A DNA stretch of 36,098 nt from Rhodovulum steppense. Its GTDB lineage: Bacteria > Pseudomonadota > Alphaproteobacteria > Rhodobacterales > Rhodobacteraceae. The position numbers and the translations under genes are program-made. The notes beneath the pieces were generated by a model that had not been told where the DNA came from, did not search any database, and saw nothing but the letters and a program-made list of their open reading frames with translations. The DNA lies in the NCBI RefSeq assembly GCF_004339675.1, contig NZ_SLVM01000032.1, positions 1-36,098 of the forward strand, read 5' to 3'. Below are positions 31,477-36,098 of the stretch, in pieces; positions within the stretch are counted from its first letter, which is position 1; every line of letters starts with the position of its first letter.

Positions 31477-31817
31477 ACACTCCCGAATGGCTCAAACCCG
31501 GCATCTACGGCGCCGTGATCGGCGCGGTTCTCGTCGGTGTGGTCGGCTTCACCTGGGACGGCTGGGTGACCGGCGGCACCGCCGATGACAAGGCAATGAC
31601 GATGTCCCAGAAAGATGTCGTGGCGTCCATGGTGCCGGTCTGCCTCGACATGGCGCGCTCCGACCCGGCGCGAGCGGACAAGATGGCGACGATCCGGGCC
31701 GCCTCGACTTACCAGCGGCGCGACGCGCTCATGGCGGCGGGCTGGGCAACAATGCCCGGAACCGACGGCCCGAACCGCGACATCGCGCAGGCCTGTCTCG
31801 CGGAACTCGAACTCTGA
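31473..31817 (+). CDS. Membrane-anchored hypothetical protein, 114 aa
   Basis: One hydrophobic segment near the N-terminus (about 11-30, GIYGAVIGAVLVGVVGFTWD), then a roughly 80-residue soluble part with MSQKDVVASMVPVCLDMARS, DKMATIRAASTYQRRDALMA and a second cysteine near the end (AQACLAELEL). The two cysteines may pair if the domain is periplasmic. The ATG overlaps the previous stop as ATGA. Unknown family, though similar anchored proteins occur in this bacterial group. Confidence 0.75.
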   Translation: MNTPEWLKPGIYGAVIGAVLVGVVGFTWDGWVTGGTADDKAMTMSQKDVVASMVPVCLDMARSDPARADKMATIRAASTYQRRDALMAAGWATMPGTDGPNRDIAQACLAELEL

Positions 31818-31835
31818 GCGACTGGGGAACAGCAA

Positions 31836-32051
31836 ATGGAGCCGGACATGGCCTTCGAGACATCTCGAAACGTCGCGGACAGGGGATCGACACTTCCTTC
31901 CGCCGAACGGGCCGTGCAGCCGGGAGGGGTTCAGGTCCGGGAGAGGAACGGGATCTGGGAGGTCAGGGACAATGGCGTCTTTCGCGGTGACTACCACCAG
32001 AAGGAACACGCCCTCGAGGCTGCGGCACGCCTGAAGGGGTCGCGACGATGA
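31836..32051 (+). CDS. DUF2188-like small protein
   Basis: 71 residues. The C-terminal half (VQVRERNGIWEVRDNGVFRG, then DYHQKEHALEAAARL) resembles DUF2188: three short strands with a tryptophan, then a helix. Two starts are possible: ATG 31836 (GGGGAA upstream) or ATG 31848 (GGAG 6 bases upstream). The stop overlaps the next ATG. Function unknown. Confidence 0.7.
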   Translation: MEPDMAFETSRNVADRGSTLPSAERAVQPGGVQVRERNGIWEVRDNGVFRGDYHQKEHALEAAARLKGSRR

Positions 32052-32260
32052 CGGATGGCGTTCCGACGCCAGCGTGGCTGGAATGGCCGATAGAATCCGC
32101 CGAGAACGAGGGGATGCCGCCAAGGTCGGGAAACCCGGAGGAACCGGACCGGGGCGCCCCCCCGCGGGCTGACCGTCAAGCTGCCGGTCACCTCCCAGGA
32201 ATACCCGGCATCACCGCAAGGAAGCCGAATGGCCAAGGGCCGGAAAGGCAAAGCTCATGA
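32048..32260 (+). CDS. Small proline-rich hypothetical protein, 70 aa
   Basis: A short polar chain (TPAWLEWPIESAENEGMPPR) without a recognisable fold. The case for it is positional: its ATG overlaps the preceding stop and its own stop overlaps the next ATG, both as ATGA, so ribosomes can run through. It may serve mainly to couple translation to the secreted protein that follows. Unknown family. Confidence 0.5.
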   Translation: MTDGVPTPAWLEWPIESAENEGMPPRSGNPEEPDRGAPPRADRQAAGHLPGIPGITARKPNGQGPERQSS

Positions 32261-33060
32261 CACCCACCATCAAGCCAGGGATGACGCCGTCGGCACGGTT
32301 GATTGCCGGTTTGTCCATCGCTGCCGGTCTGATGGCGTCTCTCGCCTTTCCGGTGGTCGCGCAGGATGGCACCGGCCCTATTCCGGAGAATGCGGCGGCG
32401 CGGAGCTATGGTGGCGGCTGGGACTGCGCCCTCGGATACCGTGTGAACGGTGCAGAGTGCCTCGCCATCGCGATCCCCGAGAATGCCCATGCGACCGGCC
32501 GCTCCTACGGGTCGGGCTGGGCGTGTGGCCGTGGATACGAAGAGGTGGGCGGGACCTCCTACACCCCGATCGCCGTGCCCGCGAACACCTTCCTGCGGTC
32601 TTCGGGCTACGACTGGCAGTGTGATCGCGGGTACCGGAAGGAGCTGGCGGCGTGCGTGCAGATCGTTCTGCCGGACCATGCGCATCTGACAGAAGAGAAC
32701 TCGGGGTCCGGCTGGGCCTGCGAGCGCGGCTTCACGGCGTCCGCCGACGCCTGCGTCCCGATTGCCGTGCCGGAGAAAAGCTATCTGAACAATGCGGATT
32801 TCGGCGCGGCATGGGTGTGCGAGAGTGGTTTCGTCGAGGACGAAGGATGCTGCGACTCGGTCGTGCTGCCATCGAATGCGTTTCTCGATCCCGACACCTA
32901 CGGACCCGGATGGCGGTGCGACCGCGGATACGAGCCTCGGGACGGCGGGTGTGTCGGAAACGACCTGCCCGCCAACGCCCATCTCGACCGGTCCGGCAAC
33001 CGCTGGCGGTGCGACCCGAGCTTTCAACGCACAGGCGCGGCGTGCATCCTTGGACGATGA
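32257..33060 (+). CDS. Secreted protein with seven cysteine repeats
   Basis: 267 residues. A signal peptide spans about 1-35 (LIAGLSIAAGLMASLAFPVV, cleavage near VAQ). The mature chain is seven repeats of about 30-35 residues with the pattern (I/V)x(V/L)PxNAxL...GxxWxCxxGY......C. Repeat 2 lacks its second cysteine (GGTSYTP) and repeat 5 has one extra (DEGCC), so the total stays even at 14. The layout suggests one disulfide per repeat in a rod-like extracytoplasmic protein. Similar repeats exist in other uncharacterised proteobacterial proteins; I know of no function. It is upstream of two transglutaminase-like genes, so it could be their substrate or partner, but this is inference. The ATG overlaps the preceding stop. 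Confidence 0.8.
   Translation: MTPTIKPGMTPSARLIAGLSIAAGLMASLAFPVVAQDGTGPIPENAAARSYGGGWDCALGYRVNGAECLAIAIPENAHATGRSYGSGWACGRGYEEVGGTSYTPIAVPANTFLRSSGYDWQCDRGYRKELAACVQIVLPDHAHLTEENSGSGWACERGFTASADACVPIAVPEKSYLNNADFGAAWVCESGFVEDEGCCDSVVLPSNAFLDPDTYGPGWRCDRGYEPRDGGCVGNDLPANAHLDRSGNRWRCDPSFQRTGAACILGR
32370..33051 (+). repeat. Seven tandem coding repeats, about 90-105 bases each
   Basis: The region encodes the units described for the secreted protein. DNA identity between units is modest; the conserved codons are those for Trp-x-Cys, Gly-Tyr/Phe, the second Cys and Leu/Val-Pro. It is therefore an old protein repeat rather than a recent DNA expansion. Confidence 0.75.
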
Positions 33061-33080
33061 GGCGCACTTCGAAGTGCGCC
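33061..33080. repeat. Perfect 20-base palindrome after the cysteine-repeat gene
   Basis: GGCGCACTTCGAAGTGCGCC starts directly after the TGA at 33058-33060 and ends 14 bases before the next ATG at 33095. As RNA it gives a strong hairpin with a TTCGAA tip. It has no T-run. It could be a stability or attenuation element between the two genes, or a protein-binding site. Confidence 0.6.
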
Positions 33081-33094
33081 ATGGCGCCCCCGGC

Positions 33095-33961
33095 ATGCGC
33101 ATCAGCATCGGGTGCCGTCTTCGCTACAGCCTGCCGCAGCCAACGCCGCTGATCGCCATGCTGAACGTGCACTACTCGCGCTTCGGCGATCTGGAACGCG
33201 CCGATTATCTCGTGACATCACCCAGCGTGCCGCTGGAAAGCTACCGTGACGGTTTCGGCAACTGGTGCACGCGGATGGTGGCGCCGGTCGGCGATTTCAC
33301 GCTCTCCAGCGATGGCATATTCCGTGATCCGGGCCTGCCGGATCCGGTTGCGCCGCTGGCCGACCAGCACCAGGTTCAGGACCTGCCGTTCGAAACGCTC
33401 GTCTATCTGCTGGGCAGCCGCTACTGCGATACCGATATCCTGTCGGAAAAGGCCTGGCGCCTGTTCGAGGGGACACCGCCCGGATGGGCACGGGTGCAGG
33501 CCATCTGCGATTTCGTGCACCAGGGCGTGTCTTTCGACTACATGCAGGCCAGTGCGACCCGGACGGCGTCCGAGACCCTCGCCGGGCGCGCTGGCGTCTG
33601 TCGCGACTATGCGCATCTCGCCATCGCCTTCTGCCGCTGCATGAACATTCCGGCCCGCTACTGCACCGGATACCTGAGCGACATCGGCGAGCCGGAGCCG
33701 CATCCGCCAGGGGACTTCGCCGCCTGGATGGAGGTCTTTCTGGAGGGGCGTTGGTGGGTCTTCGACCCTCGCAACAACACAAGGCGCACCGCGAGGATCC
33801 TGATCGCCCGGGGTCGGGACGCCGCCGATGTGCCGCTGACGCAGACATTCGGCCCGAACACGCTGTCGGAGTTCGAGGTCTGGACCGTGGAAGCGCGAGA
33901 CGATGTGGCGAACGACGCATCGGACGCGCCTGCGGCCTCGATGGGGCGCTCCTCGCCATGA
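33095..33961 (+). CDS. Transglutaminase-like protein lacking the usual histidine
   Basis: 288 residues. The N-terminal beta domain begins with MRISIGCRLRYSLPQPTP. The transglutaminase core has Cys169 (AGVCRDYAHLAIAFCRC) and Asp224 (WWVFDPRNN). At the place of the catalytic histidine the sequence is FAAWMEV, that is Ala209 where His-Ala-Trp is usual. Relatives with Asp-Phe-x-Ala-Trp exist, so this may be a subfamily using another residue or an inactive partner. The C-terminus (ILIARGRDAADVPLTQTFGP) is typical of the group. No signal peptide. The ATG at 33095 fits the family start; its stop overlaps the next gene. Confidence 0.85.
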   Translation: MRISIGCRLRYSLPQPTPLIAMLNVHYSRFGDLERADYLVTSPSVPLESYRDGFGNWCTRMVAPVGDFTLSSDGIFRDPGLPDPVAPLADQHQVQDLPFETLVYLLGSRYCDTDILSEKAWRLFEGTPPGWARVQAICDFVHQGVSFDYMQASATRTASETLAGRAGVCRDYAHLAIAFCRCMNIPARYCTGYLSDIGEPEPHPPGDFAAWMEVFLEGRWWVFDPRNNTRRTARILIARGRDAADVPLTQTFGPNTLSEFEVWTVEARDDVANDASDAPAASMGRSSP

Positions 33962-34275
33962 CGGGTGATCCCATAGACCTCGACGAGCGGAGGGCGGCCG
34001 CTGGAAAGCGGAGGATCGCAGTGCGGAGGCGGCCTGCGGATCGCGCGTCCCGTCCCGCGCAGGCCGGGCACCCGGACACCGCACAGATCGATGCGCAGCT
34101 GCTGGCCGGCCCCGCCCGGACCTGGATCGAGGTGACGGAAAAATGCCGATTCCTTCTGGAACGCTATGCCGAAACCGGGGCTGCGCAGGACTCCCGAACC
34201 CGGAAACTCATCGCGCGTGCGCTTGGCGATATCGCGCGCCTGAACAAACGCGAGGACGCGAAACATGACGCATGA
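33958..34275 (+). CDS. Hypothetical protein, 105 aa
   Basis: The N-terminal half is basic and probably disordered (ERRAAAGKRRIAVRRRPADR). The C-terminal half is helical (GPARTWIEVTEKCRFLLERY; TRKLIARALGDIARLNKRED). No motif or named family. The ATG overlaps the transglutaminase stop (ATGA) and the 3' end overlaps the zinc-ribbon gene by 11 bases, so it is embedded in the operon. Confidence 0.65.
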   Translation: MTGDPIDLDERRAAAGKRRIAVRRRPADRASRPAQAGHPDTAQIDAQLLAGPARTWIEVTEKCRFLLERYAETGAAQDSRTRKLIARALGDIARLNKREDAKHDA

Positions 34276-34465
34276 TCTGCACTTGGCCGGGCCGAAGACC
34301 AGGGCCCATGCCGATGTCGCCGCCGAGCGCACCTGCCTGCGATGCAGGAGCGACGGCTTCGGCCAGCGCATCTGTGCACGCTGCAAGGCTACGGCCTCCT
34401 GGCGCAATGCCGTGCCCGGGGCCAGCGGGCAAGGCCGTCGCCGGTCCGGCGGCCGCTCGTCCTGA
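34265..34465 (+). CDS. Small zinc-ribbon protein, 66 aa
   Basis: The middle reads CLRC...GFGQRICARCK, two CxxC pairs 12 residues apart, a likely zinc ribbon of the type found in small alphaproteobacterial proteins. The ends are low-complexity and basic. The start at ATG 34265 lies inside the preceding gene's end. It could bind nucleic acid or a protein; nothing more can be said. It ends 10 bases before the second transglutaminase gene. Confidence 0.7.
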   Translation: MTHDLHLAGPKTRAHADVAAERTCLRCRSDGFGQRICARCKATASWRNAVPGASGQGRRRSGGRSS

Positions 34466-34475
34466 GGCCCCGTCC

Positions 34476-35399
34476 ATGACGCTGGTCACGATCACCCATT
34501 CCACCACCTACCGTTACGCGGGCCGTGTCGCGCTCGGGCCGCACAGGCTGATGCTGCGTCCGCGCGAGACCCCGGATCTGCGGCTGATCAGCTTCGACAT
34601 GGACGTGTCACCGGCCGCCGACATCGTCTGGTCGCACGATGTCGCGGGAAATTCCGTCGCCTCCGCCAGCTTCACGTCGGCGTCCGACATGCTGGCCGTG
34701 CGCTCGCGCACGACGGTCGAGCTGACCGCCCCCGCCTGGCCGGTCTTTGCCATCGCCGCGTCCGCCGCCAGCTATCCGTTCCTCTACGCGTCCGACGACC
34801 GGATCGACCTCGGCGCACTTGCCGTGCCGCAATACGCCGACGCCGCCGGGCGTCTGTCGTCATGGGTCGAGGGGTTCGTGATGAACCGGCCGACAGACAC
34901 GCTGTCCCTGCTGAAGGATCTCAGCAATGGCGTGGCCACCCGGATTTCCTATCAGAGCCGCGAGACGGAAGGCACCCAGGGGCCGCTCGAGACGCTCGAC
35001 CGGGGATGGGGGTCGTGCCGGGATTTTGCCGTTCTCCTTGCCGAGGCGGCCCGCACGCTCGGCTTCGGCGCGCGGCTCGTGTCCGGCTATCTCCACGACC
35101 CCTCGGGCAGCCGCCTCGGATCGGCGGGGACAGGGTCCACCCATGCCTGGGTGGAGGTCTTCATACCCGGCGCCGGCTGGATCCCCTTCGACCCGACCAA
35201 CCGCGCGGTCGGTGCCGCGAACCTCATTCCCGTCGCCGTTGCCCGGCACATCGCGCAGGTCACGCCGGTGGCGGGCAGCTTTCTCGGAACGAATGTCGAT
35301 CTGCTGTCGATGGAGGTTATCGTGAAGGTCGCGGATGCACCTGGTTCTTGTGTTCCGGGTCCCGACCACGGCGCCTCTGCAGGTGCCGCGCTCGGCTGA
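34476..35399 (+). CDS. Transglutaminase-like protein with complete triad
   Basis: 307 residues. The N-terminal bacterial transglutaminase-like domain starts ITHSTTYRYAGRVALGPHRL. The core has Cys181 (GWGSCRDFAVL), His223 (STHAWVEVF) and Asp239 (IPFDPTN), a full Cys-His-Asp set. The end contains ARHIAQVTPVAGSFLGT, standard in the family. No signal peptide, so cytoplasmic. These enzymes are cysteine peptidases or amidases in practice; the substrate is unknown. It shares an operon with the His-lacking relative at 33095. The ATG at 34476 is chosen to fit the family start. Last gene of the operon. Confidence 0.9.
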   Translation: MTLVTITHSTTYRYAGRVALGPHRLMLRPRETPDLRLISFDMDVSPAADIVWSHDVAGNSVASASFTSASDMLAVRSRTTVELTAPAWPVFAIAASAASYPFLYASDDRIDLGALAVPQYADAAGRLSSWVEGFVMNRPTDTLSLLKDLSNGVATRISYQSRETEGTQGPLETLDRGWGSCRDFAVLLAEAARTLGFGARLVSGYLHDPSGSRLGSAGTGSTHAWVEVFIPGAGWIPFDPTNRAVGAANLIPVAVARHIAQVTPVAGSFLGTNVDLLSMEVIVKVADAPGSCVPGPDHGASAGAALG

Positions 35400-35667
35400 A
35401 GGCGCCACGGCCGACCAAGCTTGAGGCGCATGGGCAGAGAATGCATTCTGTATTCAAAAATTAGATTCGGAGAACGTCCGATTGTGGATCGGCATGGAAG
35501 CGTGAACCTCCCCTTTGGGGGGGGCCAACACTCCGCAATCACGACGTTTTCTATCGATAAGGTGGGGTCATGATCGGCGCCGACGTTGACCCCGGCTGCG
35601 GCGCTGAAAGTTTTTTTGCTTCAATGACTGGGAAGTCCACGCAGTGGGGTCAAGTTTCGGCGCCTAT
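35400..35667. repeat. Gene-free stretch with GGGGTCA repeats, likely IS end debris
   Basis: Three related motifs: GGGGTCATGATCGGCGCC (about 35563-35580), its partial inverse GACGTTGACCCC just after, and GGGGTCAAGTTTCGGCGCC (about 35645-35663), with a T-rich run (35610-35618) between them. Repeated short motifs at an end are typical of IS21-type elements, but I cannot name one. The last motif directly adjoins the broken end of the IS66 transposase. No ORF is supported here. Confidence 0.4.
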
Positions 35668-36098
35668 TTACACAATTGGACGAACCAGATTTTCGACAGC
35701 GTTGGAGTCGATCTCGACGCGGCCGTCGGTCAGGAAGGTCTGCAACCCGTCCCAGTGGTTATGGATATAGGCGAGCTTTTCGCCGAGGCGGGACTTGGCG
35801 GAGACGCGCAGGCGTTGCGCTTGCAGCCATTCCCCGAAGGCGGCGACCAGGGGCGCGGATCGGGCCTTTCGGGCCGACAGGCGCTGGCCGGGGGCGCAGC
35901 CACGGATGTCCTTTTCGACGGCATAGAGTTCGGCGATCCGACGCAGGCCCTCGGCGGCGATCTCGGACCCGTCGCGGTCGAAGACCTCTTTCAGCTTGCG
36001 CCTCGCATGGGCCCAGCAATGCGCCACGGTGATCGGATCGCCGCCTTTCCGGGACGGCCTGGTCAGCCGGTTATAGCCCGGATATCCGTCGATCTGCA
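35668..36098 (-). mobile_element. IS66-family transposase (TnpC), truncated at its C-terminus, partial at window edge
   Basis: The reading frame enters from the right edge (starting LQIDGYPGYNRL) and contains the IS66 core: VAHCWAHARRKLKEVFDRDG, AELYAVEKDIRG, and RLGEKLAYIHNHWDGLQTFL. It ends with DGRVEIDSNAVENLVRPIV, which includes the last catalytic glutamate of the DDE set. Intact IS66 transposases continue for roughly 50-60 more residues; here a TAA follows at once and sequence of another element takes over. The copy is therefore broken at this end. The rest lies outside the window. Confidence 0.85.

Overview
The window is high-GC, densely coded DNA from an alphaproteobacterium, most likely Rhodobacterales. 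The evidence is the protein style (an EcfG-type general-stress sigma factor, a cyclic beta-1,2-glucan synthase, Thivi_2564-like and PRC-barrel proteins) and three sites matching the alphaproteobacterial EcfG promoter, GGAAC-N16-CGTT. It reads as an accessory stress and cell-envelope region interrupted by insertion-sequence debris, not as a core housekeeping segment. No rRNA, tRNA or CRISPR array was seen.

Layout. 1-2.7 kb: a tiny membrane protein, a small hypothetical gene and a Crp/Fnr regulator that diverge from one bidirectional EcfG-type promoter, a small charged protein and an OmpA-like lipoprotein. 2.9-11.6 kb: a very large cyclic beta-1,2-glucan synthase, translationally coupled to a CsbD-like small protein. 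12.0-14.8 kb: two PRC-barrel proteins, each with a canonical EcfG-type promoter, and a PHB-depolymerase-type esterase. 15.0-19.3 kb: one 1438-residue protein that joins CheB, CheR, PAS, histidine kinase, two receiver domains and a LuxR/FixJ-type DNA-binding domain. 20.2-21.1 kb: an EcfG-like sigma factor with an unknown helical partner gene. 21.2-24.3 kb: a MacAB/LolCDE-like ABC export operon. 24.3-25.8 kb: a scar with an hsdM relic, the 5' part of an IS110 transposase fused in frame to the 3' end of a second Crp gene, and a second copy of the small charged protein. 26.1-30.0 kb: two small membrane proteins followed by an Mla-type lipid transport operon. 30.0-30.8 kb: two coupled hypothetical genes. 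31.2-35.4 kb: a tightly overlapped operon with a secreted seven-repeat cysteine protein and two transglutaminase-like proteins, one of which lacks the usual histidine. 35.4-36.1 kb: a truncated IS66 transposase running off the window, next to repeats of another element.

How the parts fit together. My inference is that the left 14 kb is largely under general stress control: the EcfG sigma factor encoded here, or a paralogue, would switch on the Crp regulator, the PRC-barrel proteins and possibly the CsbD/glucan-synthase pair. Glucan synthase, Mla transport, the OmpA-like lipoprotein and the export operon all act on the envelope, which suits an osmotic or desiccation-stress island. The least ordinary items are the all-in-one chemosensory kinase/transcription factor, the palindromic bidirectional promoter, the IS110-Crp chimera, a 14-base element shared upstream of three separate small genes, and the transglutaminase/cysteine-repeat operon.
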